From: Paraurantiacibacter namhicola
GTDB lineage: Bacteria; Pseudomonadota; Alphaproteobacteria; Sphingomonadales; Sphingomonadaceae
DNA: 64,000 nucleotides
Assembly: GCF_001687545.1 (NCBI RefSeq)
Contig: NZ_CP016545.1
Span: 1,225,001 to 1,289,000 of the forward strand
Reading direction: 5' to 3'
This document shows positions 38,832 through 47,516 of this stretch, one piece after another. A program made the position numbers and the translations under genes. How positions within the stretch are numbered: position 1 is the stretch's first letter; every line of letters starts with the position of its first letter. Below the pieces are notes generated by a model. It was not told the DNA's origin and did not search any database. It was given only the letters and a program-made list of their open reading frames with translations.

Positions 38832-39782
38832 TCAGGCCGCGTCGGCGTCCTGCTCCTGTCCTTCGCCGGCCGGGGCGTGCAGCCGCAGGCGCGTGACATG
38901 CGTTTCATCGCCCGCAATGACTTCCAGCTTCCAGCCGCTGGGGTGATCCAGCACGGCACCGGGCTGCGGGACCTGTTCGGCCAGCACGAAGGCAAGGCCG
39001 CCCAGCGTGTCCACCGCTTCTTCCACCTCGGCCAGCCGCGGATCGCCGACCATTTCGGCGACATCGTCCAGCTCGGCGCGGGCATCGGCTTCCCACATCC
39101 CCTCTTCCACCGGCGTGATCAGCTCGACCGGTGCCTCGTCATGCTCGTCCTCGATCTCGCCGACGATTTCCTCGACCAGGTCCTCGATGGTGATGATGCC
39201 GTCCGTGCCGGAAAATTCGTCCACCACGATGGCGAGGTGCGTGCGGCGTGCGCGCATGTCCGCCAGAACGTCCAGCGCGCCGCGCGCCTGCGGCACATAC
39301 AGCGGCTCGCGCATCAGCACGGTCCAGTCCTCTGGCGCGGGGTGGCCGTGGGCCAGGAAGGGAAAGACGTCCTTCAGGTGCATCATGCCGATGACCTTGT
39401 CGAGCGAGCCTTCGTAGACAGGCACGCGGCTGATGCCGTTATCGGCGAACAGCGCGATCATTTCCTGCCAGGTGGCGGCCTTGTCGATGGCGATGATCTC
39501 GCCGCGCGGGATCGCCACATCGTCGGCATCATGCTCGCTGAAATGCAGCAGATTGCGCAGCATGGTCAGCTCCAGCGCGGACAAATCGCCCGGCGCCAGC
39601 ACGGCGTTGCCATTGCCGCTGGCCTGCTCGTCTTCATGCTCGTCGATGGCTTCCTCGATCTGCGCGCGCAGCGAGGTGTCGGCTTCCGCCGGGTCGAACA
39701 GCTTGCGGATGGCCCCTATCAGGCCGCCGCTACTCTCCGCGTCTCCGTTACCGGAATCGCCGTTTCTGGAATTGTCGGGCAT
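38832..39782 (-). CDS. corC: CorC/TlyC family CBS-domain protein
   Basis: 316 residues without membrane segments: a paired CBS domain (about 85-215, from VAIPRGEIIAIDKAATW to DGIITIEDLVEEIVGEIEDEHD) and a C-terminal CorC_HlyC domain (about 225-300). Family members are linked to Mg/Co efflux and haemolysin-like proteins. It is the last gene of the block miaB-phoH-(hyp)-ybeY-corC. In related genomes lnt often follows corC; here a LysR gene does. Confidence 0.9.
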   Translation of the reverse strand: MPDNSRNGDSGNGDAESSGGLIGAIRKLFDPAEADTSLRAQIEEAIDEHEDEQASGNGNAVLAPGDLSALELTMLRNLLHFSEHDADDVAIPRGEIIAIDKAATWQEMIALFADNGISRVPVYEGSLDKVIGMMHLKDVFPFLAHGHPAPEDWTVLMREPLYVPQARGALDVLADMRARRTHLAIVVDEFSGTDGIITIEDLVEEIVGEIEDEHDEAPVELITPVEEGMWEADARAELDDVAEMVGDPRLAEVEEAVDTLGGLAFVLAEQVPQPGAVLDHPSGWKLEVIAGDETHVTRLRLHAPAGEGQEQDADAA

Positions 39783-39803
39783 GCCCGCTTGTGATTCCTC
39801 CTG

Positions 39804-40292
39804 TCAGGTACGGTCCCCATATGGGTCCGCCAGCCCGAGTAGGGCAAGGGTGTTGATTTCCAGTAACTCCATGGCATCCGCATGGGTTTCCGAAATCTCG
39901 TGATCGTGGCCCGCCAGATGCAGCAGGCCATGGACGATCAGGTGGGCGGTGTGTGCCTCCAGCGCAATGCCTTTCTCTGCCGCCTCGCGCGCGCACACGC
40001 CATGGGCGAGCGCGATATCGCCGAGCATCTCGGGTGGGCCTTCGGCAGGAAGGGCCAGCAGGTCCTCGCGCTCCAGCATCGGGAAGCTCAGCACATTGGT
40101 CGGCTTGTCCCGGTCACGCCATTCGCGGTTCAGCGCGTGCACCTCATCGTCCGATGTGAACAGCAGGCTGGCCACCAGGCGCGAATTGGCGAGCTCCGGC
40201 GCCTGCGACGCTGCCGCATCGGCCACGCGTGCGGCCAGCGCTTCCCAGCCGTCGCCGGGCCAGGGGGCTTCCACGGATAGGTCCAGTTGCAT
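39804..40292 (-). CDS. ybeY: Endoribonuclease YbeY
   Basis: 162 residues with the zinc-binding motif HGLLHLAGHDHE (three His) and NREWRDRDKPTNVLSFP, both diagnostic of YbeY. It takes part in 16S rRNA 3'-end maturation and ribosome quality control. It is 21 bp upstream of corC on the same strand. Confidence 0.95.
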   Translation of the reverse strand: MQLDLSVEAPWPGDGWEALAARVADAAASQAPELANSRLVASLLFTSDDEVHALNREWRDRDKPTNVLSFPMLEREDLLALPAEGPPEMLGDIALAHGVCAREAAEKGIALEAHTAHLIVHGLLHLAGHDHEISETHADAMELLEINTLALLGLADPYGDRT

Positions 40293-40314
40293 TGCCGGTT
40301 CGCAGGCCTGCCGG

Positions 40315-40836
40315 TCAGCCCACGCCGGGCGCGAGGATCATGGTCTTGCAGAACAGCGTGCCGGCCCCCTCTGCGCTGAGCAGGATCATCCGGTCCTTGC
40401 CGCCATCATCCCGGTCCCATTCCAGCGTGCGCATCAGGACGGGCGGTGTGCCACGCTCCAGCGAGACATTGTCGCGTTGCTGGCGGTCGGGATCGCCTGC
40501 GCGCTTGGCAGCCACTTCCATCTCCGCGCAGTCGCCGCGGTCGGGCACGAGGTTCACCAGTTTCAGGGAGCGGTCCCCCGGTTCGAACAGGAAGCCGGCC
40601 TCGTAAGTGATGCCGCCTATTTCCTGCGTACCGGCAGCGAGATGGTGCAGGCCGAACAGGCGGTAATCCGCATGGTCTTCGACGGCGGAGATGGCGCCGC
40701 CGCTGGCGTCCACCACGGCTTCGGGCGTCATGCCCCACTGCGTCCAGTTCCAGTCCGCCTGTGCGGCGCCGGGCAGGGCCAACGCCCCGGCACCGGCGGC
40801 GAGGGCGACCAGGCGGCGAATGCTTGGCACGGTCAT
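40315..40836 (-). CDS. Hypothetical secreted protein
   Basis: 173 residues with a signal peptide (LVALAAGAGALALPGAAQA) and a mature beta-rich domain beginning DWNWTQWGMTPEAVV. Two Cys (DRGDCAEMEV; GTLFCKTM) may form a disulphide. Its start overlaps the phoH stop by 4 bp and ybeY begins 22 bp after it, so it is inserted in the phoH-ybeY operon. I do not recognise it. Confidence 0.65.
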   Translation of the reverse strand: MTVPSIRRLVALAAGAGALALPGAAQADWNWTQWGMTPEAVVDASGGAISAVEDHADYRLFGLHHLAAGTQEIGGITYEAGFLFEPGDRSLKLVNLVPDRGDCAEMEVAAKRAGDPDRQQRDNVSLERGTPPVLMRTLEWDRDDGGKDRMILLSAEGAGTLFCKTMILAPGVG

Positions 40837-41870
40837 GCCCCTTCTCCTTCATAAGCTTCCACGATGCGGCCCACGATCGGGTGGCGCACCACGTCTTCCG
40901 CCAGGAAGCGGGTCACGCCCACGCCTTCCACGCCTTCGAGGCGTTCGACCGCATCGGCAAGGCCGGACATCCGGTCGCCGCCCGGAATGTCCACCTGCCG
41001 GGGATCGCCGCACACCACCATGCGGCTGTTCTGGCCGAAGCGGGTGAGGAACATCTTCATCTGCTCGCGCGTGGTGTTCTGCGCCTCGTCAAGTATGATG
41101 AAACTGTCCGCCAGCGTGCGGCCGCGCATGAAAGCGATGGGCGCGATCTCGATCTCGCCGCTGGCAATCCGGCGGTCCACCTGTTCGGGCGGCATGCAAT
41201 CGTACAGCGCATCGTAAAGCGGGCGAAGGTAGGGATCGACCTTCTCCTTCATGTCGCCGGGCAGGAAGCCCAGCCGCTCGCCTGCCTCCACCGCGGGGCG
41301 GGAGAGGATCAGGCGCTGCACGCTGCCGGTGATCAGCTGGCTGACCGCCTGCGCCACGGCGACATAGGTCTTGCCCGTGCCTGCGGGGCCCAGCGCAAAG
41401 ATCACGTCGCGGCTGGCCAGCTGGCGCATGTAATCGCCCTGCCGGATGCTGCGGGGGACGATGGTCTTGCGCCGCGTGCGGATCATGATCGGCGGCACGT
41501 TGTCCGGCTTGCCCGACATGATGCCTTCCAGCGTGGGTTCGGTGGACATGGCGATGAGGGATTCGATCGCGCCCGCGTCCAGTTCCTGCCCCGTCAGCAG
41601 GCGTTCGTGCATCTTGGAAAGGACTTCGCGCGCACGGGCGACCTCGTCCTCGCCGCCTTCGATGATCACATGGTTGCCGCGCGCGCCGATATAGACGCCC
41701 AGCCGGTTCTCGATCTGCACAAGGTTGGCGTCGAATTCCCCGAACAGCGCGCCCAGCACGGCCTGCTCCTCGAATTCCACCTCCACGCGGGATTTTCGCG
41801 CGATGCTGCGCCGGTCTTCCGGACGATCCAGCGCGGTCGAGATGGTGGCTTCGGTCGGTTTCTTGCCCAT
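40833..41870 (-). CDS. phoH: PhoH family ATPase
   Basis: 345 residues: an N-terminal KH-like region and a C-terminal PhoH NTPase with Walker A GPAGTGKTYVAVAQAV and Walker B SFIILDEAQNTTREQMKMFL. PhoH-like proteins act in RNA metabolism, and conservation next to ybeY supports that. It lies 86 bp after miaB. Confidence 0.93.
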   Translation of the reverse strand: MGKKPTEATISTALDRPEDRRSIARKSRVEVEFEEQAVLGALFGEFDANLVQIENRLGVYIGARGNHVIIEGGEDEVARAREVLSKMHERLLTGQELDAGAIESLIAMSTEPTLEGIMSGKPDNVPPIMIRTRRKTIVPRSIRQGDYMRQLASRDVIFALGPAGTGKTYVAVAQAVSQLITGSVQRLILSRPAVEAGERLGFLPGDMKEKVDPYLRPLYDALYDCMPPEQVDRRIASGEIEIAPIAFMRGRTLADSFIILDEAQNTTREQMKMFLTRFGQNSRMVVCGDPRQVDIPGGDRMSGLADAVERLEGVEGVGVTRFLAEDVVRHPIVGRIVEAYEGEGA

Positions 41871-41956
41871 GCATTTCCTTCGGTGCTTGCGAGTCGGAAA
41901 TGTAAGGTGCCTGCGCGCTCTGGCAAGCGCGGTGCGGCAAGTGACGGCGGAAAACG

Positions 41957-43312
41957 TCAGGCGGCGGCGTTTGCCACCAGCTCGCCCCGGATCGAATTGG
42001 GGCCGGCCTGCGCCAGTTTCGCGGTCACGATATCGCCGATGGCAATGCCGCCTGCATCAGCGCCGTCGAAGAACACCGATTGCAGCCAGGGCGACTTGCC
42101 CAGCCATTGGCCTTCCAGCTTGCCGCGCCGTTCCACCAGCACTTCGCAGGTCTTGCCCTCGCTGGCCTTGTTGAAGGCGTGCTGGTCGCGGTTGAGGCTG
42201 GCCTGCAGGCGCTGGAGGCGCTCGTCCATCACCTCGGGCGCGACCTGAGCGTCCATCGTCGCGGCGGGGGTGCCGGGGCGGGGCGAGTATTTGAAACTGA
42301 ATGCGGCGGCGTAGCCGACCGCGTCCACCAGGCTCAGCGTCTCTTCGAACTCGGCCTCGGTTTCGCCCGGGAAGCCGACGATGAAATCGCCGCTGAGCGC
42401 CAGGTCTGGTCGCGCCGCCCGGAAACGGTCGAGCAGCTTCAGGTAGCTTTCTGCCGTATGGCTGCGGTTCATGGCTTTGAGCACGCGGTCGCTGCCGGAT
42501 TGCACGGGCAGGTGCAGGTACGGCATCAGCTTTTCCACCTCGCCATGGGTGGCGATCAGGTCGTCATCCATGTCCGCCGGGTGGCTGGTGGTGTAGCGGA
42601 TGCGCTTCAGGTCCGGATCTTCGGCCAGGGCGCGGATCAGGCCCGCCATGCCCAGCGTACGGCCCTTGTCGTCCTCGCCGGTCCAGGCGGAAACGTTCTG
42701 GCCAAGCAGCGTGATCTCACGCGCGCCGGCCTCCACCAGCTTCTTCGCTTCGTCCACCAGTGCACTGAAAGGCCGGGAAATTTCCGCGCCGCGCGTATAG
42801 GGGACCACGCAGTAAGTGCAGAACTTGTCGCACCCTTCCTGGATGGTCAGGAAGGCGGACGGGGCGCTCTTCCGGCGCTGCGGGAGGGCGGCGAATTTCG
42901 CATCGGCGGGCATGTCCGTATCGGTCGCCCGTTCGCCGCGCGCGGCCTTTTCGATCATGCTGGGCATGCGGTGATAGGCCTGCGGGCCCACGACCATGGA
43001 AACGGCCGGCGCACGCGCCATGATCTCCTCGCCTTCGGCCTGCGCCACGCAGCCCGCGACCGCTATCATCGGCGTTTTGCCCGCCTCGCGCCCGGCCTTG
43101 GAGATGCGGCCGATGTCGGAATAGACCTTCTCCGCCGCTTTCTCGCGGATATGGCAGGTGTTCAGCACCACCAGGTCCGCATCCTCGCCTTCGGGCGCAG
43201 GCGCGATGCCCTGCTCGGCCAGCATCTCGGCCATGCGCTCGCCATCATAGACGTTCATCTGGCAGCCGAAGCTCTTGACCCGGTAGGTCTTGGGGGAAGT
43301 CGCAGGTTTCAT
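41957..43312 (-). CDS. miaB: tRNA-2-methylthio-N6-isopentenyladenosine methylthiotransferase MiaB
   Basis: 451 residues: the UPF0004 domain with Cys17, Cys53 and Cys88 for the auxiliary 4Fe-4S cluster, the radical-SAM motif CDKFCTYC (Cys161, 165, 168), and a C-terminal TRAM domain. It adds the methylthio group to i6A37 of tRNAs. ATG 43312 matches the family start; the longer frame would extend into the divergent gene. Confidence 0.96.
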   Translation of the reverse strand: MKPATSPKTYRVKSFGCQMNVYDGERMAEMLAEQGIAPAPEGEDADLVVLNTCHIREKAAEKVYSDIGRISKAGREAGKTPMIAVAGCVAQAEGEEIMARAPAVSMVVGPQAYHRMPSMIEKAARGERATDTDMPADAKFAALPQRRKSAPSAFLTIQEGCDKFCTYCVVPYTRGAEISRPFSALVDEAKKLVEAGAREITLLGQNVSAWTGEDDKGRTLGMAGLIRALAEDPDLKRIRYTTSHPADMDDDLIATHGEVEKLMPYLHLPVQSGSDRVLKAMNRSHTAESYLKLLDRFRAARPDLALSGDFIVGFPGETEAEFEETLSLVDAVGYAAAFSFKYSPRPGTPAATMDAQVAPEVMDERLQRLQASLNRDQHAFNKASEGKTCEVLVERRGKLEGQWLGKSPWLQSVFFDGADAGGIAIGDIVTAKLAQAGPNSIRGELVANAAA

Positions 43313-43397
43313 GGGCGGGCGCGGTTTAGCGGCATGTGCGCCGGGGTTCAATCGACTTGCTGCTTGCAAGACACGCGCGGAAGCGGGAGAAAGCAGC

Positions 43398-43892
43398 ATG
43401 ATCAGACCCGCCCTGTCAGCCCTCGCGCTTATCGCCCTTTCGCCTGCAGCAATCGCACAGGATGCCGCGCCTTCCGTGGCCGAGGCCCAGTTTGCGCAGA
43501 TCGCATCGTGGGAAGGCCGCTGGGAAGTGGCGGGCACGGATGCGCTGGAAATCGTCTTCACCAGCACGGCGCGCGGCACGGTGATGATCGAACGGTGGGA
43601 AACGGCCGCGGGCCTTCATTCCATGACCGTCTACCACCTCGATGGCGAGCGGGTGATCGCGACGCATTATTGCCCGCAGGGGAACCAGCCGCGGCTCGCC
43701 AGCCTGCCGGAAGTCGGAGGTCGGATCGAATTCGCGTTTCACGACGTCACCGGCCTGGACGAGGGTGAGAGCCACGCCAGCTCGCTCGCATTCGTCCCCC
43801 AGCAGGACGGGTCCCTCAAGCGGACCGAGACCTATACCGATCTCGATGGGCCCGGATCGCCCAGCACTTACGTACTTACCCGCGCTCCCTGA
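43398..43892 (+). CDS. Hypothetical secreted protein
   Basis: 164 residues with a signal peptide (ALSALALIALSPAAIA) and a beta-rich domain opening with FAQIASWEGRWEVAG. This Trp-x2-Gly-x-Trp-like start recalls lipocalin/calycin-type barrels (DUF1579-like), a weak similarity only. One Cys (ATHYCPQGNQP). It is divergent from miaB, separated by 85 bp, and convergent with plsC. Confidence 0.65.
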   Translation: MIRPALSALALIALSPAAIAQDAAPSVAEAQFAQIASWEGRWEVAGTDALEIVFTSTARGTVMIERWETAAGLHSMTVYHLDGERVIATHYCPQGNQPRLASLPEVGGRIEFAFHDVTGLDEGESHASSLAFVPQQDGSLKRTETYTDLDGPGSPSTYVLTRAP

Positions 43893-43913
43893 CCTGCATG
43901 CGCCGAAGGCCGG

Positions 43914-44684
43914 TCAGCTGCGTTCGGCGGCGAGCTTTGCGGCAATGGCTTCCTGCGCGACCTGCGCCATCACCTTGCGGTTGGCGGCCTGCGCGCCCGT
44001 AAGTTCGGGCAGGAAGTGAATGTCCAGCTGCACGGGGCGGGTGCGGGCCAGGATCTTCTTGAAATTCTGCGGGCCGGATTCCTCCACCCACGCGGTGTCC
44101 GGCACTCCGCCATACTCCAGCACCACCGGCTGCACCGCCATGCCTTCGGGCAGCGGGTCGAGCGCGGACAGCAGGCTGGACTTGAAGGGCAGCACGCCGG
44201 TCCCATCGCTGGTGGTGCCTTCGGGAAACAGCGTCAGCGTGCCCTTGCCGCGCATCGCCTCGCGCAGCTGCTCCACCTGCTCGGTCACGCTGGTGCGTTT
44301 GTGCCGGGCGACGAAGACGGTATCGTTCATCTCGCACAGCCATTTCAGGAAGGGAAATGCGGCCAGCCCGTCATGCGCGACAAAGGCGCTGCCGCTGGCG
44401 CGGGCGAGGGCGGGGATGTCCATCCAGCTGACATGGTTGGCCAGCTGCATCGCGCCGGGCACGCGGCGGCCATGCTCGCGGATGGAAATGCCGCATACGA
44501 AGGATACTGCGCCGAGGAAGTTGCTGGCGAAGAAGCGCCCGCGGCCAAGAGCGCGCCAGATAAGGTGCAGGGGCGCGAAGGTGATCAGCAGCACGCCCAG
44601 CATCGCCACCCGGAGCGTCACCAGCACCCAGCCGAGCGGGCCGATCGCCCTTGTCACAGCCACCGTCTCGCTGGCCTGCGTCAT
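43914..44684 (-). CDS. plsC: 1-acyl-glycerol-3-phosphate acyltransferase
   Basis: 256 residues: two N-terminal membrane segments (about 17-37 and 55-67), the catalytic NHVSWMD (H-x4-D), and FPEGTTSDG for glycerophosphate binding. It makes phosphatidic acid. The ATG overlaps the fur stop (ATGA), so expression is coupled to the regulator gene, which is unusual in function but typical of this gene cluster. Confidence 0.9.
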   Translation of the reverse strand: MTQASETVAVTRAIGPLGWVLVTLRVAMLGVLLITFAPLHLIWRALGRGRFFASNFLGAVSFVCGISIREHGRRVPGAMQLANHVSWMDIPALARASGSAFVAHDGLAAFPFLKWLCEMNDTVFVARHKRTSVTEQVEQLREAMRGKGTLTLFPEGTTSDGTGVLPFKSSLLSALDPLPEGMAVQPVVLEYGGVPDTAWVEESGPQNFKKILARTRPVQLDIHFLPELTGAQAANRKVMAQVAQEAIAAKLAAERS

Positions 44685-45106
44685 CAATCCTCGCGGTCGA
44701 TCCGCACGCCGTAGAGTTCCATCCGGTGATCCACCAGGCGATAGCCCAGCTTCTCGGCGATCTGTTTCTGAAGCGCTTCCAATTCGGGGTCGACGAATTC
44801 CACGACCTTGCCGCTTTCCACGTCGATCAAATGGTCGTGGTGCGCCTCGGGCGCGGCTTCGTAACGCGCGCGGCCATCGCCGAAATCGTGGCGGTCCAGG
44901 ATGCCCGCCTCTTCGAACAGGCGCACGGTGCGATAGACGGTGGCGATGGAAATCTTGGGATCGATCTTGGCCGCACGCTCGTGCAGCTGCTCCACATCCG
45001 GGTGATCGTCGCTGGCCGACAGCACGCGTGCGATGACCTTGCGCTGTTCGGTAATGCGCAGGCCGCGTTCGGCGCAAAGGGCTTCGAGATCGATCTTGTT
45101 CTGCAT
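44684..45106 (-). CDS. fur: Ferric uptake regulator (Fur family)
   Basis: 140 residues: N-terminal winged helix (RGLRITEQRKVIARVLSASDDHPDVEQLHERA) and a metal-binding C-terminal domain with HHDHLIDVESGKVVEFVDPELEAL. It lacks the two C-terminal Cys pairs seen in zinc-site Fur of enterobacteria, as is common in alphaproteobacterial Fur/Irr relatives. The first choice of start is ATG 45106; ATG 45115 is possible. It lies after the terminator of mucR, so it probably has its own promoter. Confidence 0.9.
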   Translation of the reverse strand: MQNKIDLEALCAERGLRITEQRKVIARVLSASDDHPDVEQLHERAAKIDPKISIATVYRTVRLFEEAGILDRHDFGDGRARYEAAPEAHHDHLIDVESGKVVEFVDPELEALQKQIAEKLGYRLVDHRMELYGVRIDRED

Positions 45107-45123
45107 GCCATCCATGGGGAAAA

Positions 45124-45160
45124 GAAAAACGCCCCGCATCCATGATGGAAGCGGGGCGTC
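45124..45160 (-). terminator. Terminator of the mucR-like gene
   Basis: ACGCCCCGC (45130-45138) pairs perfectly with GCGGGGCGT (45152-45160). On the minus strand it is followed by a T-run (45125-45129). It ends the mucR transcript just before fur. The opposite strand also has TTTT after the stem, so it could work both ways. Confidence 0.85.
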
Positions 45161-45236
45161 TTTTCAAGCGGGGCCCGGCGGCAATGTACGCTTAGCGTGC
45201 GCTGTGGGCGCAGCCGCGTGCCGCCATGGCGCCGTC

Positions 45237-45674
45237 TCAGGCCTTTTTCTTGCGGCCGGGCTTCTGGCCGGGCTTGCGGCCAAGGCCGATCTTCTTGGCC
45301 AGTTCGCGGCGCTTTTCGGCATAGTCCGGGGCGACCATCGGGTAATCCGAAGGCAAATCCCAGCGGGCGCGATATTCGTCCGGCGTCATGCCGTGGTCCG
45401 TCATCAGGTGACGCTTCAGCATCTTCATCTTCTTGCCGTCTTCCAGGCAGACGATGTGGTCCTTCTTCACCGATGCGCGCACGGAGACGGCGGGATCGGG
45501 GCGCTGTTCCTGCGAAGAGCCGTCACCGCCCAGGCCAGCCAGCTTGTTGAAGACATTTTCCAGCAGGGCAGGCACTTCGTCTGCCGAGACGTTGTTGTTG
45601 GCAACGTAGGACACGACGATGTCCGTCGCGTGGGTAATCAAGGTTTCCTTCATGTCGTTATCGACATTGTCCAT
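45237..45674 (-). CDS. MucR/Ros family zinc-finger transcriptional regulator
   Basis: 145 residues with the prokaryotic Cys2His2-like finger (IVCLEDGKKMKMLKRHLMTDHGMTPDEYRARWDLPSDYPMVAPDYAE), diagnostic of Ros/MucR. The first Cys of the usual pair is replaced (CLEDG). It has a helical N-terminus for oligomerisation and a Lys/Arg-rich C-terminal tail (RKPGQKPGRKKK). MucR proteins bind AT-rich DNA and control exopolysaccharide, motility and cell-cycle genes. A perfect palindrome lies 28 bp upstream. Confidence 0.93.
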   Translation of the reverse strand: MDNVDNDMKETLITHATDIVVSYVANNNVSADEVPALLENVFNKLAGLGGDGSSQEQRPDPAVSVRASVKKDHIVCLEDGKKMKMLKRHLMTDHGMTPDEYRARWDLPSDYPMVAPDYAEKRRELAKKIGLGRKPGQKPGRKKKA

Positions 45675-45702
45675 GGTGCAGACCTTCTATGTTTGTTCTT
45701 TA

Positions 45703-45719
45703 CAATCCCAATGGGATTG
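45703..45719. promoter_or_regulatory. Perfect palindrome upstream of mucR
   Basis: CAATCCC (45703-45709), spacer AAT, GGGATTG (45713-45719): a perfect 7-3-7 inverted repeat, 28 bp before the mucR start. Placed where a repressor would act, so possibly an autoregulation site. Confidence 0.45.
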
Positions 45720-45776
45720 CCGCGCACCTAGCAGGCGCGAAGTATTCGCGCAACGCGCGTGCGAAATATGCAAGTA

Positions 45777-46232
45777 TTACAGCTCGCGGGCGAACGTCAC
45801 CGCGTCGAACGGGCCGGACGTGCCGCGCGTGTAATAGGCGCGCCGCCGCCCGACAGCGGTAAAGCCATGCGCGGTGTAGAGGCGCTCTGCCGGATTGCCG
45901 TCGCGCATTTCCAGGAACATGCGGGTCGTTCCGCGTGCGCGGGCCGCCTCCAGCGCGCGGGCCATCATGGCCTTGCCAAGCCCGCGTCCGCGATAGTCGG
46001 GATGGGCGGCGATCAGAAGCAGCTCTTCCTCCCCGCTGACATGGCGCGTGACCACGAAGCCGGCGGTGTCCTCCAGCGCGGCGGGCGGCTGTCCGTCCGG
46101 GGCTGCCAGCAGGTGATGAGTGTGCGGCAGGATCAGCGCATCGGCCACCTGCTTGCGGTTCCACGCCTCACCAAACTGCGGGTCGAACGCGGCCTGCATC
46201 ACGGCCATGATCGCATCGTTGGGATCGTCCAT
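45777..46232 (-). CDS. rimI: Ribosomal-protein-alanine N-acetyltransferase-like GNAT
   Basis: 151-residue GNAT enzyme. The acetyl-CoA loop is HPDYRGRGLGKAMMARAL, followed by MFLEMRDGNPAERLYTAHGFTAVGRRRAYYT, the RimI pattern. RimI acetylates the N-terminus of ribosomal protein bS18. The start overlaps the tsaB stop, as usual for the tsaB-rimI pair. Confidence 0.88.
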   Translation of the reverse strand: MDDPNDAIMAVMQAAFDPQFGEAWNRKQVADALILPHTHHLLAAPDGQPPAALEDTAGFVVTRHVSGEEELLLIAAHPDYRGRGLGKAMMARALEAARARGTTRMFLEMRDGNPAERLYTAHGFTAVGRRRAYYTRGTSGPFDAVTFAREL

Positions 46233-46858
46233 CACGCCTGCCCGGGCAGCTTCGCGTCCGGCGCGCGGCCATAGATGGGGGAAAGGTCGGTGGTGAGGCA
46301 CGACGGCGGCAGGCGCATCGCCTGCCTCGCATCGGGCAGCAGGGTGGTTGCCGTGTGGCGCTCGCTGCGCAGCAATGTGGCGAGGTCCGCGGCCTTGTTG
46401 CCGGCGATGCAGGGCTGGTTGCGCCGCGCCGCCACGTCCTGCGGGCTGAGGGAGGCGACGTCGTTGAGCGGCTCGCCCGCCAGGTCGAAATCCTGCACGA
46501 ACCATTCGCCGTGCCCGCCGGCCATGCACACGGTAACCTCACCGCCCGGGCAGTCCCCGCCGCGCGCCATGGCTGCGACCAGCGAGAGGGTGGGGTAGCC
46601 CAGCACGTCCGCCTTCCAGGCCAGTCCCAATGCCCGCGCGGCGGCAAGGCCGATGCGAACGCCGGTGAAGCTGCCGGGGCCGAGAGACACGAGGATGCGG
46701 TCCGCGCGGCCCTTGTCCGGCAGGCCAGCGACCATGGGCAGCAATTGCTCCGCATGGCCGCGCCCGATCTCGCGGTAATCGCCCGCTACCAGCGCGTCGC
46801 CCTCCAGCAGCGCCGCGCTGCAGGCCTGCGTTGCGCAATCGATCGCCAGCGTCCGCAC
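46232..46858 (-). CDS. tsaB: tRNA threonylcarbamoyladenosine biosynthesis protein TsaB
   Basis: 208 residues with the ASKHA N-terminus (TLAIDCATQACSAALLEGD) and SLGPGSFTGVRIGLAAARALGLA. It forms the TsaB-TsaD-TsaE complex that makes t6A37 in tRNAs. It is 21 bp after the nitroreductase gene. Confidence 0.94.
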   Translation of the reverse strand: MRTLAIDCATQACSAALLEGDALVAGDYREIGRGHAEQLLPMVAGLPDKGRADRILVSLGPGSFTGVRIGLAAARALGLAWKADVLGYPTLSLVAAMARGGDCPGGEVTVCMAGGHGEWFVQDFDLAGEPLNDVASLSPQDVAARRNQPCIAGNKAADLATLLRSERHTATTLLPDARQAMRLPPSCLTTDLSPIYGRAPDAKLPGQA

Positions 46859-46879
46859 GAAACCCCCTCCGCGTGCCCG

Positions 46880-47473
46880 TCAGAGCAAGGTGTTGAACTT
46901 GTCGAAGTCCGGACGCGGGCTGCGATCGAAGATCGTGGAGCGGTCGCCATGACCGATCGAGCACAGCCAGTCGGCGCGGTATTTCGGCTGGTCGGCGAAG
47001 AAGTCCTTCGTCACCGCATCCTGGTCGAAGCCGGACATGGGCCCGCAATCGAGCCCCACCGCACGTGCGGCCAGCATCAGGTACGCGCCCTGCAGCACGG
47101 AGTTGCGGAAGGCGCTTTCCTTGCGCGCATCCTCGTCCCCTTCGAACCAGCTCTTTGCGTCGGCGTGGGGGAACAGCCAGGGCAGGTTTTCATGGAAGTC
47201 GATGTCGTAACCGATGATGACGCACACCGGCGCGGTCTTGATCTTTTCCTGGTTGCCCTCGCTGGCATGGCTTGCCAGCCGGTCGCGCGATTCCTGCGAC
47301 TTGCACCAGATGAAGCGGCCCGGCTGCTGGTTGGCACTGGTCGGGCCCATCTTCAACAGTTCGTAGATCGCGTGGATCTGCTCGTCGCTCACCGGCTTGT
47401 CGTGCCAGCCGTTGAAGCTGCGCGCCTCGCGGAACAGCTGGTCGAGGGCGGTGTCGGAAAGGATATCGGTCAA
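46880..47473 (-). CDS. Nitroreductase family, malonic semialdehyde reductase (RutE-like)
   Basis: 197-residue FMN-dependent nitroreductase-fold protein. FNGWHDKPVSDEQIHAIYELLKMGPTSANQQPGRFIW and GLDCGPMSGFDQDAV match the RutE/HadB group, which reduces malonic semialdehyde to 3-hydroxypropionate. No other rut genes are near, so the physiological substrate is uncertain. Confidence 0.85.
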   Translation of the reverse strand: MTDILSDTALDQLFREARSFNGWHDKPVSDEQIHAIYELLKMGPTSANQQPGRFIWCKSQESRDRLASHASEGNQEKIKTAPVCVIIGYDIDFHENLPWLFPHADAKSWFEGDEDARKESAFRNSVLQGAYLMLAARAVGLDCGPMSGFDQDAVTKDFFADQPKYRADWLCSIGHGDRSTIFDRSPRPDFDKFNTLL

Positions 47474-47516
47474 GGATGCGCTCCTGCGTCGTCGTAGTGT
47501 GAATGGATGGGGCCGG

